From: Methanothrix soehngenii GP6
GTDB lineage: Archaea; Halobacteriota; Methanosarcinia; Methanotrichales; Methanotrichaceae
DNA: 64,000 nt
Direction: 5' to 3'
Assembly (NCBI RefSeq): GCF_000204415.1
Contig: NC_015416.1
Coordinates: 2,418,001 to 2,482,000, forward strand
The notes beneath the pieces were generated by a model. The model was not told the DNA's origin. It ran no database searches and saw nothing but the letters and a program-made list of their open reading frames with translations. Position 1 is the stretch's first letter; each line of letters starts with the position of its first letter. The position numbers and the translations under genes are program-made. Below, piece after piece: positions 9,167 through 17,922 of this stretch.

Positions 9167-9955
9167 TCAGCCAAGAGTGAGATCTATGAGCTCGTACTTC
9201 AGGCCCTCGGACTCCAGGCGAGTTAAAAGGCCGGGGATCTGCTCGTCCACGCTCACCACCAGAGAGCTGACTCCATGGTATGCCGCCTCCACCGCGAACT
9301 CCTTGGCACCGAAGAGCACATCCGGCTTCCTGCCGGCCTTCTTCAGAGCCACCAGGGCCTCAATTCCCAGGCACCCCACCATCCTCTCCTCTGAGAGCAG
9401 GCCTTTCAAAACCTCCAGGTCAACCCCTCTCGATCCGCCTGCTTGCACTCGCGGAACCTTGCATAGGGTTATCCTCCCCTCCTCCAGGCTTATCAATCCC
9501 CGCAAGTCTGAGATGCCCACATCCTCCCCTTCGCTGGCACTGGCAATGACAATCCCGCTGGCCTCGATCTTTTCTTTTTTGTTGGCATACAATAGGCCGC
9601 CTCTCATCTCCAAGGAGACACTCTCTCCCTCGACCAAATCGGATTCAGCTATCGCCGTCCAGACGGACACATGGCTGATGATCTCCTCCATCACAACCCG
9701 AGCATATCGCTTCAGCTCAGCAGCGCTCTCCAGCAGCCACTCCACGCCCTCTTTGGTGATGCTGTAGCGCATGCGGCCGTCTGTAGTTACCAGGCCGTCT
9801 ACCACCAGCTCTTTGATGTACTCGGAGATCGCCTGAGGGGTGACACCAAGCTTGTTTGCCACCTCCTTTTGGCGGAGGTTGGGCTGATGGGCAGCAATCT
9901 CAACCAGAATCTGAAAACGAGAGCTTTCCCTCTTGCTCTGCAATACATTGGCCAT
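9167..9955 (-). CDS. Winged-helix transcriptional regulator, COG1497 type
   Basis: 262 residues. An N-terminal winged helix (residues about 10-75: RQKEVANKLGVTPQAISEYIKELVVDGLV) precedes a long C-terminal domain conserved among archaeal regulators of this type, with no clear ligand motif. Its start codon overlaps the last base of the preceding regulator's stop, so the two are translationally coupled. The helicase starts 21 bases downstream. The regulated genes are unknown. Confidence 0.75.
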   Translation of the reverse strand: MANVLQSKRESSRFQILVEIAAHQPNLRQKEVANKLGVTPQAISEYIKELVVDGLVTTDGRMRYSITKEGVEWLLESAAELKRYARVVMEEIISHVSVWTAIAESDLVEGESVSLEMRGGLLYANKKEKIEASGIVIASASEGEDVGISDLRGLISLEEGRITLCKVPRVQAGGSRGVDLEVLKGLLSEERMVGCLGIEALVALKKAGRKPDVLFGAKEFAVEAAYHGVSSLVVSVDEQIPGLLTRLESEGLKYELIDLTLG

Positions 9956-10473
9956 CAGAAATCCTCTTCATAAGGCTCTATCCGCTGTCCTCGCACCGCC
10001 AGTCCTTCTGCCCTCTTGGCCACGCCACGAATGAATACCTGACTGAGTCCCAGCTCCCGGGAAAGATTAGAAAGCGAGTTGTTGCCTCCATTAACCATCT
10101 TCTGCAGCTTCTCAGTTACCTCCCTCAGCTCCTCATCGGACATAAAAGTAAGGCTGATCAGCTCGCTCAGATCCTCCATGGTGGCTTGGAAGTTGGCCTG
10201 GATGCGAGAGTAGGTGGAATGATACTCTTTCTCTGGGCTCTCCCCGGGCTCAGGCACCCTCCACTTCGTCTCTATCAGGCCACTCTTGCGCAGAAGGGCT
10301 ACGCTTCTGTGGACGCCAGCGTCATCGCCGAAAAGGCCAGCTAGCTCCCGCTCAGTTCGCCATTCCCGGCTTAGCTCATCGAATATCTTCTTATGAACGG
10401 CTGAGCCGAAGGCCTGCAATAATGGAACCAGATCTGATGGATCATTAATGATCCGCGTCCTTTTTCCAGTCAC
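9955..10473 (-). CDS. Winged-helix (ArsR-like) regulator
   Basis: 172 residues. The HTH is near residues 25-75 (HKKIFDELSREWRTERELAGLFGDDAGVHRSVALLRKSGLIETKW), followed by a helical region and a second short HTH-like stretch (NNSLSNLSRELGLSQVFIRGVAKR, about 130-153). It lies 63 bases after aCPSF1 and overlaps the next regulator by one base. No ligand-binding cysteines are visible. The target is unknown. Confidence 0.7.
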   Translation of the reverse strand: MTGKRTRIINDPSDLVPLLQAFGSAVHKKIFDELSREWRTERELAGLFGDDAGVHRSVALLRKSGLIETKWRVPEPGESPEKEYHSTYSRIQANFQATMEDLSELISLTFMSDEELREVTEKLQKMVNGGNNSLSNLSRELGLSQVFIRGVAKRAEGLAVRGQRIEPYEEDF

Positions 10474-10536
10474 AAGAACCTCACGGTAATAACTAGGATT
10501 GACATTATGCCTTTTCTTTGATAAAGCTTTTGAAGA

Positions 10537-12444
10537 TCAGATCAGCCTGATGGTTTCCAGGTTCATGGGAGCCATGGTGGGAATCCGGTATCTCTTGTAG
10601 ATGGAGCTGGCCAGATCCAGACAGTTGCCCTCCTCGCCATGGTTGGTTAGAACCCGGCCGGGCTTGGGATATATGCGCCTCAGGTACTCCATGAGCTGCT
10701 GGCGATCGGAGTGACCGGAGAAGCCATCGACTGTTGTAACCTCCAGGTTGATCTTCACCGTCTGGGTCTTTCCGTCGACTGATAGCGGGACCTCTTTCCA
10801 TCCCTTCTGAATCCGTCTTCCAAGGGTTCCCTCTGCCTGATAGCCGACGATGACTAGGGTATTCTTCTCATCCGGCCCCAGGCGCTTGAGATACTCGATC
10901 ACCGGTCCGCCATTGAGCATGCCGCTCGTCGCCAGTATAACGCAAGGCGGCCCTTCGACTATCTCCGTCCTCTGCTTGGGAGACTCCACCTGGACAAAGC
11001 ACTCCGCTAGGAATGGATTGATTCCTTTATGGAATATAAGATCCCGAAGATCGTTATTGAGGTACTCCGGGTATGTAGTATGAATGGCGGTGGCCTCGTA
11101 GATCATGCCGTCCAGGCAGACCGGCACCTCATCGATCACCTTCTTTCTGATCGCCTCCTCTAAGACCACCATCACCTCCTGGCTGCGGCCAACAGAGAAA
11201 GCGGGGATTACAACCTTGCCGCCCCGGTTGATGGTCTCCTTTACCACTTTGATCAGATTGACCTCCGCCTCCTTGCGAGAGGGTTGGATGCTGTTCGTCC
11301 CCCCGTAGGTGGCCTCGGTCACCAGGGTCTCCAGGCGGGGGAAGTTGCAGACCGCCGGATCGAAGAGCCTGGTTCTCTCGAACTTATAGTCTCCAGTAAA
11401 GGCCACATTATATAGGCCGTCACCGATATGGAAATGGGCGATGGACGAGCCCAGGATGTGCCCGGCGTTGTGCATAGTCAGCTTGGTATCGGGAGCAATG
11501 TCGGTAACGTCTCCATAGTTGAGGGTGATGGTATGCTTAAGCGCCTCGCGAATCATTCCTGAGTCATAGGGAAGACGGTTCCCCTCCCTGCCCGCGATCT
11601 CGATGTAATCCAGCTGCAATAGAACGAAAAGATCCCTGGTAGGTGGAGTGCAGTAGATGGGGCCCTCATAGCCGTACTTATAGAGCATGGGAACAAGGCC
11701 TGCATGGTCCAGGTGAGCATGGGTCAGGACCACCGCATCGATCTGGTTCAAGGGATAGACCTCAGGTACATAGAGGTATGGGGTGGCTGAGTCATCCGAT
11801 CCCACATTTATTCCGCAGTCGATGATAATACGGGACTCTGGGGTGGAGAGGAGCATACAGCTTCTGCCCACCTCCCGACAGCCGCCTAAGGTGGTTATTC
11901 TGACCCACTGGTCCTTGGAAGCAATATCACGGTGGATCTTCCTGCCCACTGTGCGCAGGATGTTTTTTCTCTCGCTCTGCACGCTGCGCAGGTAATCCTT
12001 GATATTAGCGATGGTCGAAGATCTAACCGGCGGGGTTCTGACCACCTTCGGCGTCCAGCCGATCAGCTTTGTGATCTCCCGCAGGGTGGCACCATGGCGG
12101 CCGATCACTAGCCCGGGCTTCTCCGCCTCGATCTGCACCTCACCGGTCTCGCCGTCGAAGTGGTAGTTGGTGAGGACTGCCTCTTTGGGCACGACCTCCT
12201 GGATCTTTATTATGGCAGATTCAGGATCTGCCAATACCTTCAGGTCCGGCCGGACCACCACTCTTTTGCGAAGCTCTTTGGCGAGGTTCCTTATGATCTC
12301 GCCGTCATCAGCCACCTTCTTGGGGTCATCGGTGTAGATGACCAGCTCCGGACCCTCGAACTCCAGCCCCGTGACGTTGATGTCCGGGGGCAGTTTGCTC
12401 TGAACCTTGCGTTTGAGCTCAAAAAGTACTTCTTCTACCGACAA
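10537..12444 (-). CDS. aCPSF1/FttA transcription termination ribonuclease (beta-CASP)
   Basis: 635 residues, full length for the family. Two KH-like RNA-binding domains occupy about residues 1-170 ([18 protein letters not shown]). A metallo-beta-lactamase domain has the zinc motif THAHLDHAG, followed by a beta-CASP domain and a C-terminal motif with [11 protein letters not shown] and NHGEEGN. Known members cleave nascent RNA and terminate archaeal transcription on U-rich tracts. The start is TTG. It follows psmB by 20 bases and is probably co-transcribed with it. Confidence 0.95.
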   Translation of the reverse strand: MSVEEVLFELKRKVQSKLPPDINVTGLEFEGPELVIYTDDPKKVADDGEIIRNLAKELRKRVVVRPDLKVLADPESAIIKIQEVVPKEAVLTNYHFDGETGEVQIEAEKPGLVIGRHGATLREITKLIGWTPKVVRTPPVRSSTIANIKDYLRSVQSERKNILRTVGRKIHRDIASKDQWVRITTLGGCREVGRSCMLLSTPESRIIIDCGINVGSDDSATPYLYVPEVYPLNQIDAVVLTHAHLDHAGLVPMLYKYGYEGPIYCTPPTRDLFVLLQLDYIEIAGREGNRLPYDSGMIREALKHTITLNYGDVTDIAPDTKLTMHNAGHILGSSIAHFHIGDGLYNVAFTGDYKFERTRLFDPAVCNFPRLETLVTEATYGGTNSIQPSRKEAEVNLIKVVKETINRGGKVVIPAFSVGRSQEVMVVLEEAIRKKVIDEVPVCLDGMIYEATAIHTTYPEYLNNDLRDLIFHKGINPFLAECFVQVESPKQRTEIVEGPPCVILATSGMLNGGPVIEYLKRLGPDEKNTLVIVGYQAEGTLGRRIQKGWKEVPLSVDGKTQTVKINLEVTTVDGFSGHSDRQQLMEYLRRIYPKPGRVLTNHGEEGNCLDLASSIYKRYRIPTMAPMNLETIRLI

Positions 12445-12464
12445 TATTACACATCCAAAAAAGA

Positions 12465-13085
12465 TTAAATGAGATTCATAATCTCCGAATACTCCGGCTC
12501 GCCTACCTCCTCATATTTATCTGTAATCCTAACGAGCTCGATCTTATCACCAGAAGCGGAATCTCGCTTCAAAGCGTTATGAATTGCCCTAGCCGCCAGA
12601 ACAGTTCCATCCTCGACGCTGATACCCGGCTTGTACATGGCCTCCAATACGCCATAAGCGACCGGAGATCCGGAGCCAGTAGCGACAATCCTCCGTTCTT
12701 CGATCTGACCTCCCAGGGCATCCAAAGAGTAAATCCTGGGGCCGTATCTGTCCACACCGCCCATGATGAGCTGAACCATAAAAGGATAGTAGCGTCTGGA
12801 TGAGAGAATATTGGCGAGCATGGTTGTGACGGCCTTGACCGTCAATCCTTCGCCTCTTTGCATCTTATAGAGCCTGGCCTCCACCTGAACCATCCGGACA
12901 AGAGACTGGGCATCACCTACACCTCCGGCAGTGGTCATACCCACCAGGTCGTCGATCTGATAGATCTTCTTGGCCTGGCTGCTGGCTATGAAGCTGCCCA
13001 TGGTAGCACGGCTCTCCGATGCAAGGACTACACCTCCATCACAGAGTACACCTACCGTAGTTGTACCTTTGAACACCTCGACCAT
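12465..13085 (-). CDS. psmB: Proteasome beta subunit
   Basis: 206 residues. A seven-residue propeptide (MVEVFKG) precedes Thr8, the catalytic N-terminal threonine after autocleavage (TTTVG). The family features follow: SRATMG, DQ-rich helix regions, the conserved [12 protein letters not shown], and SGDKIELV near the C-terminus. It forms the catalytic rings of the 20S proteasome. It heads the run psmB, aCPSF1, two regulators, helicase. A TATA-like element on the minus strand near 13143 and a palindrome at 13115-13130 lie just upstream. Confidence 0.97.
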   Translation of the reverse strand: MVEVFKGTTTVGVLCDGGVVLASESRATMGSFIASSQAKKIYQIDDLVGMTTAGGVGDAQSLVRMVQVEARLYKMQRGEGLTVKAVTTMLANILSSRRYYPFMVQLIMGGVDRYGPRIYSLDALGGQIEERRIVATGSGSPVAYGVLEAMYKPGISVEDGTVLAARAIHNALKRDSASGDKIELVRITDKYEEVGEPEYSEIMNLI

Positions 13086-13114
13086 TTAATTACCTCAGCT
13101 AAAATCGGAAAATG

Positions 13115-13130
13115 GACAAGCATGCTTGTC
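13115..13130. promoter_or_regulatory. Perfect 16-bp palindrome at the psmB start-site region
   Basis: GACAAGCATGCTTGTC is identical to its reverse complement. It lies 30-45 bases upstream of the psmB ATG and about 27 bases downstream of a minus-strand TATA-like element (TTTATATT near 13143), where transcription should begin. A dimeric repressor binding here would block initiation. The binding protein is unknown. Confidence 0.6.
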
Positions 13131-13204
13131 GTTCTGCAATATAAATACTTTTTGCACGCCATATTTCGATCGACTGAAATACTGTGAGAGTGCAATGACC
13201 TGGT

Positions 13205-14020
13205 GTGATCGATTTAGCAGACTGGATATATAGGTACTACATCCACCCCATCATTTATGATACGAGCTACAACCCAGTGGACACGATCACCTGGGCGGTG
13301 GTGCTGGGCCTGGCGATACTGGGACTGGTGAAGCTCTTTCGCCACTATCGTCTGGCGATCGATGAGCGGCTGGTCTTATCTACCCTGCCCTACATCCTGG
13401 CGGGCTCGAGCTTGAGGGTGATCGAGGACGCGGAGATCGTGCAACCGCCCTGGAGCTATCTATTAATCACTCCCCTCATATTCTTCCTGGTCTTCCTGGT
13501 CACTGCCGGATCTCTGACCCTCACCAGAAGGATTCTGGGGGACCAATTCCATCACGGCTACGCCGCCATAGGCCTTGCCTGGACCCTTTTCAATCTCATG
13601 CTGCTTTTCGGGGTGGGCCTGGAGAACGGCTGGGTCATTGGGGCAGTATTCGCCCTGGGCTCCGCCCTGACTGGAGGCCTGCTCCTCTCTCGCCGCGCCA
13701 TACCTAGCCTATCCTTTTTGGATGACAGGTTTAACCTCATGATCGTCTATGCCCATATGCTCGATGCCAGCTCCACCTACCTGGGAGTGGACTGGTTTGG
13801 CTACTACGAAAAGCATGTCGTCCCCACGTTCCTCATCGATCTGGCAGGAACAGCGGCGGTCATGTACCCACTGAAGTTGATCGTGCTCCTGCCCGCCCTT
13901 TTTATGATCGATAAGGCCATCGATGACCGATCCCTGAGAAACCTCACCAAGCTGGCCCTGATCACCCTGGGCCTGGCCCCGGCGGTGAGAAACACCCTGC
14001 GGCTGGCGCTGGGCGTTTGA
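13205..14020 (+). CDS. DUF63 family integral membrane protein
   Basis: 271 residues with about seven hydrophobic segments, matching the archaeal DUF63 family of unknown function: N-terminal WIYRYYIHPIIYDTSYNPVDTITWA and later MIVYAHMLDASSTYLGVDWFGYYEKHVVP. The start is GTG 13205; an upstream ATG at 13195 is out of frame. It is divergent from psmB. Its last codons overlap the remnant of a STAND ATPase. Confidence 0.85.
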   Translation: MIDLADWIYRYYIHPIIYDTSYNPVDTITWAVVLGLAILGLVKLFRHYRLAIDERLVLSTLPYILAGSSLRVIEDAEIVQPPWSYLLITPLIFFLVFLVTAGSLTLTRRILGDQFHHGYAAIGLAWTLFNLMLLFGVGLENGWVIGAVFALGSALTGGLLLSRRAIPSLSFLDDRFNLMIVYAHMLDASSTYLGVDWFGYYEKHVVPTFLIDLAGTAAVMYPLKLIVLLPALFMIDKAIDDRSLRNLTKLALITLGLAPAVRNTLRLALGV

Positions 14021-14631
14021 AAGGGAAAAGATATGGAAGTCAGCTATGGCAAGGCCGGGAGAAGGAGCTGGCAAAACTTTTAAATGGTCTCCAGCCCGGC
14101 AGGCAGTCACCATCTGCGGCCCTGGAGGCATGGGAAAGACTGCTCTTGTCGCAGAAGCGATCTGACAGCTCTCACCAGGCAACGATCCGCCGGAGCAGTT
14201 TCCGGATGGCATCATCTTTCATACCTTCTACCACAAGCCTTAGGCAGCTTTAGCCCTGGAGGCCATTGCCAGGGCTTACGGAGTTGATCCGCGTACAGGA
14301 GCCTTAGATGCCGCCCGAATGGCTTTGAGCAGCCGCCAGGCTCTGATAGTACTGGATGGAACTGAGGCTGCCGACGACCTGACAGAAATCCTGTCCATCA
14401 CAGGAGGCTGCGGGGTGCTCATAACCACCCGGAGGCACAGCGATGCACCTGCCGACTTCTGCGACATGCCTCCGTTACCCCTGGCCGAGGCGGTGCAACT
14501 CCTGCAATCCTGGGCCGGCACGATGGCTTCCGATGAGAAGATCTGCCAGAGCATTGTGGCATTCTGGGCGGTCTGCCCCTGGCCGTCTTCCTGGCGGGCC
14601 GCTACATGGCTCACAAGCGGCAGCTTGGGGC
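14017..14631 (+). pseudogene. Broken STAND (NB-ARC) ATPase gene, 5' part
   Basis: A degraded NB-ARC-type NTPase domain readable across frames. QGREKELAKLLNGLQPG is in one frame. After a frameshift near 14100 comes Walker A ICGPGGMGKTALVAEAI, then a TGA stop (14163-14165), FPDGIIFHTFYHKP and a TAG stop (14241-14243), and LALEAIARAYG. Walker B ALIVLDGTEAADDL and sensor GVLITTRR follow. After a second frameshift near 14556 comes GILGGLPLAVFLAGRYMAHKRQ. The stops fit TGG-to-TGA and CAG-to-TAG changes. The true N-terminus is missing. The ISAzo13-family element interrupts it at 14632, and the TPR half resumes after the element. Relatives include immune and signalling STAND ATPases. Confidence 0.85.
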
Positions 14632-15929
14632 TTGACGCTAAATAATATATTCAATTTCTCGCTATTTTGATGTAGTTAGACGTGGTTCTATTGAATAGTT
14701 CCACATGGGATATAATTCATGTACACTAATTTTCAATCGCGCCATATCCTCGTCCAATATCTTTATTCCCGTTTCATAATCTCGGTCATCTAATCGAGCC
14801 TCTATCCTTAGCCCCTTCTTTGTCTTAGTTGATCCGATTAGCTTGATAATGGTTTCATAGCTGGATAAAGGCTTTCCTCGCCAATTCATGCTTATAAATG
14901 AGAACATGCAATGCTCGATCTTATTCCACTTGCTCGTCCCAGGTGGAAAATGACTAACCGTAATGGTTATTCCAATTTCATCAGCCAATTGCTGCAAAAA
15001 GAACTTCCATCCCCTGTTTCGGCTTCCGTTGCTCCCACCACCATCCGCGCAAATGAGCAAATTTTTGCATCCTGCATAGCGATATTTTCCAACTAAATTC
15101 CACCATTGTCTGATGCTCTCAACGGCAAATTCTGCGGTATTGTGGCTCTTTCCGATATTAACGACCCCTTCGTTTCTTTTAGGATCATAAACCCCATAAG
15201 GGATAGCGGCTCCAATCGCTTTGGATGGGAAATCATACACATTAACCAGTTCTGGTTGTCCTTTTTGCCTCCAAGTCCTGCCTGAATTCTTGTAGTTGCC
15301 GACGAGTTCCTTTTTCTTTGCATCTACAGAAATTACAGGATCACCTGCATCAATGAACTTGGCGGCTTGACTACTGACATAGCGGAATTGAGTATCTCTC
15401 TCTGGACCTGACTTACCTTCTAGGTTTTTTCGATTGGCTTGAAGCGAGTAGCCGCTTTCCTTCAATAGCCGTCTCACTGTATCATGACTTACTTTATGAC
15501 CTCTCGATTGCAGTTCTTCGGCTATGGCATAGGTTGATTTATATGTCCATTTGAGAAGACTCATTGGGTCGCCTGCTGTACTCTCTTCCATTATTTTTTC
15601 TAGGTCGTTCAATAGGTTTGGCTCTCTATCTGCAACTCGTTTTCGACCACCACCCGGCTTGCGGAGCCTTTCGGGTGGCTTCAGATCTTCGTTGCTCTCA
15701 AGCTCTTGAATGCCCTTATTGATAGTAGTACGCGAAAATCCGGTTATGGCAGAGACTTTTGAGACACCACCCCATCCAAGCTCAAGAGCCTTCGCAGCTG
15801 CAAAACGCCTTGCCTGGATAGGATCTGCACCGGATAAGGCTTTTAAGAATGGTCCATAGTCTGCTTCGTTGTCCATAATATATAAACGATGTTCTACAAT
15901 ATAAAGTTGTCTATTTTATTTTGCGTCAA
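14632..15929 (-). mobile_element. ISAzo13-family insertion sequence
   Basis: An approximately 1298-bp element with imperfect terminal inverted repeats. The left end from 14632 reads TTGACGCTAAATAATATA and the right end, complemented from 15929, reads TTGACGCAAAATAAAATA. It carries one transposase gene on the minus strand. It splits the STAND ATPase gene: left flank CAGCTTGGGGC, right flank CAACTTGGTTGC. A 5-bp CTTGG shared by both flanks could be a decayed target duplication, which would move the ends outward by three bases. This is unproven. Confidence 0.85.
14662..15876 (-). CDS. ISAzo13-family (Rhodopirellula-type DDE) transposase
   Basis: 404 residues. The N-terminal HTH (VSAITGFSRTTINKGIQEL, about residues 40-58) is followed by a second HTH-like region (ELQSRGHKVSHDTVRRLLKESGY) and the DDE core: VISVDAKKKE, CADGGGSNGSRNRGWK and SKWNKIEHCMFSFI. 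This matches the transposase family first named from Rhodopirellula. It appears full length, so the element may be mobile. Confidence 0.9.
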   Translation of the reverse strand: MDNEADYGPFLKALSGADPIQARRFAAAKALELGWGGVSKVSAITGFSRTTINKGIQELESNEDLKPPERLRKPGGGRKRVADREPNLLNDLEKIMEESTAGDPMSLLKWTYKSTYAIAEELQSRGHKVSHDTVRRLLKESGYSLQANRKNLEGKSGPERDTQFRYVSSQAAKFIDAGDPVISVDAKKKELVGNYKNSGRTWRQKGQPELVNVYDFPSKAIGAAIPYGVYDPKRNEGVVNIGKSHNTAEFAVESIRQWWNLVGKYRYAGCKNLLICADGGGSNGSRNRGWKFFLQQLADEIGITITVSHFPPGTSKWNKIEHCMFSFISMNWRGKPLSSYETIIKLIGSTKTKKGLRIEARLDDRDYETGIKILDEDMARLKISVHELYPMWNYSIEPRLTTSK

Positions 15930-16817
15930 CAACTTGGTTGCGAGTATCTTACCTGGCTGGAGAAGACGCCTCTGGAAGCTCTGCATCAGGGAGAGCGAGA
16001 GCATCGGAGCATCCCTCTCTTGATGGAGCACAGCCTCAAGCAGGTGAGCGATCCAGCTCGAGCCTGTCTGGGGGTAACGGGAATTCTGGCCTTGCAACCT
16101 TTCGAGGCCGAAATCATGGATATCGCTCTGGAGATATCCGCTGATGATGCGAATCGCAGCCTGGGGGAGCTGGTCGATTTCGGTCTCCTGATCCGCCCTG
16201 ATACTCGCTACCAGATAACTCATGCATTGGCTCATACCTATGCCAGGGCCTGGCTGACTTCGCCAGACAGTGCACTGACCAGGCTGGCGGAGTACTATGA
16301 GGATTTCATCCGTGAGCAGATGCAGCGAGGACAGACGCGCTATGCTCTCCTGGACTCCCAAAGAGATCACATCCTGGCAGTGCGGTCAGCTTGTAATAGG
16401 GCCGGATTGTGGGAAGCTGCACGCACCATTACCTGGGCTATTGAGGAATATCTGGACCTGCAAGGGCATGGGACGGAAAGGGTTGCCGTGGTTAAGGCGG
16501 GACTGGAGGCATCTCGTTCCGATGAAGCGCGGTATGACGAAGCTTCGTTTCTGAATCTTCTGGGCCTGGCCTACGCCCGCCTGGGCGAGCCGCGAAAAGC
16601 CATCGAGCACTATGAGCAGGCCCTGAAGATCAGCAGGGAGATCGGATACAGGAGGGGCGAAGCAAACACCCACTGGAATATGAGCCTGGCGCAAGACAGC
16701 CTCGGCAAACGATCCGATGCGGTGGGGCTGGCGAAAGAAGCGCTGGCTATCTACGAGCAGATCGAGAGCCTCTACGCGGGGCGGGTGCGTCAGCAGCTGG
16801 CGGAGTGGCAGCAATAG
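15930..16817 (+). pseudogene. Broken STAND ATPase gene, 3' part (winged-helix and TPR)
   Basis: An open frame of about 295 residues continuing the NB-ARC gene beyond the IS. It begins QLGCEYLTWLEKTPLEAL, consistent with direct joining to ...AHKRQ before the insertion. A helical winged-helix-like region (LLMEHSLKQVSDPARACLGVTGILALQPFEAEIMDIAL) is followed by TPR-type repeats (SFLNLLGLAYARLGEPRKAIEHYEQALKISREIG, then a second unit). The reading frame is clean to its TAG stop, so decay was concentrated in the ATPase half. Without the NTPase domain it is unlikely to work as a STAND switch. A short TPR protein could still be expressed from TTG 15921. Confidence 0.8.
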
Positions 16818-17012
16818 AAAGCAATGGGTCAGGCCTGCGAATTAGTCAGACACAAGTCAATCCAGCCAGGGAATGATGAAAGATTAGCAAGGGGACGAAG
16901 ATTTCTTATGATCTCCTCCCAACATCAGATGTTAAAGAACTCTCTCCAAGAACCTCTCAGTCTATTAGGAAATATCTTTAAGCTTGAAGCTCAGGAGAAC
17001 AAAAGATCATTC

Positions 17013-17249
17013 ATGGAAAAGCTGCACTTGCCAATCCTAGTCGAGATCGATGAAAACGGCTTATACATAGTTAGCTGCCCGCTCTTTAAGGGATGTCACT
17101 CCTGGGGGGAGACCATAGATGAAGCCATGAAGAACATTTCCGAGGTTGTCGATATGTGTCTGGAAGAGACCGAGATAGGCAGCTTCAATACATTTGTCGG
17201 TTTCAGAGAGCTGGAAGTCGTTCATAATGCAAAAGCTACCTGCGATTGA
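17013..17249 (+). CDS. hicB: HicB-family antitoxin
   Basis: 78 residues from ATG 17013, preceded by GGAG; the open frame extends upstream to 16824, but that part has no family similarity. It shows the HicB partial RNase-H-like fold: LPILVEIDENGLYIVSCPLFKGCHSWGETIDEAMKNI. It lacks an extended C-terminal DNA-binding domain, so autoregulation would need another factor. It overlaps the downstream hicA by 23 bases, with the antitoxin gene first. Confidence 0.85.
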   Translation: MEKLHLPILVEIDENGLYIVSCPLFKGCHSWGETIDEAMKNISEVVDMCLEETEIGSFNTFVGFRELEVVHNAKATCD

Positions 17250-17472
17250 TTCCCAGGATCTTTTGAGGTTCCTGAAGGCTCTTGGATTCATCGTCATCCG
17301 AACAAAGGGCTCCCATGTCCGACTCCGTTCAGAAGATGGTCGGTTAACTACAGTCCCGATTCATAGCAATAGGGAGATACCCAAGGGACTTTTGCGTAAA
17401 ATAATACGAGAAGATCTGGAGATGAGCCTGGAGGAGTTCCTGGATCTGTATATGGATTCAAGGAAGGAATGA
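17227..17472 (+). CDS. hicA: HicA-family mRNA interferase toxin
   Basis: 81 residues from ATG 17227 (an upstream in-frame ATG at 17194 adds 11 residues). It shows the double-stranded-RNA-binding-like HicA fold: LLRFLKALGFIVIRTKGSHVRLRSEDGR with the catalytic histidine in GSHV, then TTVPIHSNREIPKGLLRKIIRE. Known HicA proteins cleave mRNA until neutralised by HicB. Both genes look intact, unlike the broken genes on either side. Confidence 0.88.
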   Translation: MQKLPAIDSQDLLRFLKALGFIVIRTKGSHVRLRSEDGRLTTVPIHSNREIPKGLLRKIIREDLEMSLEEFLDLYMDSRKE

Positions 17473-17517
17473 TGCGATTTTTAGTGTCAAAGGTCAAATC
17501 TATAAGCTGGGTTGAAG

Positions 17518-17797
17518 ATGCAAGCAATGGATATTCTTAAAGGTCATATTCAGGATATCAAGTCCTGATTTGCCGTGAAGCGGATAGGCATTTACGGCTC
17601 CTTTTCACGGGGAGAGGAGAAAGAGTCCAAGTGACATTGATATTTTGGTGGAGTTTGAAAAGCCTGCCTTCCGCAACTTCATGAACCTTTCCTTTTGCCT
17701 GGAAGATCTCTTCGGAAGAAAGGCGGATCTTGTCACCGTCAAGGGGCTGCACCCACGCATCCGGCCATATGTGGAGAAGGATGTGATAATGGTCTGA
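17518..17797 (+). pseudogene. Broken MNT-type nucleotidyltransferase gene
   Basis: A remnant of a minimal nucleotidyltransferase of the MntA type found in HEPN-MNT pairs. After MQAMDILKGHIQDIKS comes a TGA (17566-17568), then VKRIGIYGSFSRGEEKES. A one-base insertion near 17629 shifts the frame to SDIDILVEFEKPAF and DLFGRKADLVTVKGLHPRI, ending at TGA 17795. The GS-RG...SDID motif holds the catalytic residues. No HEPN partner is adjacent. It has the right size (about 90 residues) but cannot make the full protein. Confidence 0.8.
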
Positions 17798-17877
17798 ATC
17801 ATAAAAAACGAGCTTCCAGTTCTCAGATCCAATATTCAGCGAATTCTCTTTAATCAAATCACCATCATTAAATAGTA

Positions 17878-17900
17878 AAATAGCAATTTCCTCGCTATTT
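17878..17900. promoter_or_regulatory. Inverted repeat upstream of cooS
   Basis: AAATAGC and GCTATTT form a 7-bp inverted repeat with a 9-base spacer, ending 22 bases before the cooS ATG. It is a possible operator or start-proximal element. The same stretch resembles the left end of the ISAzo13-family element (CAATTTCTCGCTATTTTG near 14652), so it may be a relic of that end. Confidence 0.35.
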
Positions 17901-17922
17901 GTGCTCACTATAGAGGGATTGT

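Noticed and set aside
16824-17012. 63-residue N-terminal extension of HicB
   Set aside because: No similarity to HicB, which begins at residue 64 of that frame; a GGAG precedes the internal ATG at 17013.
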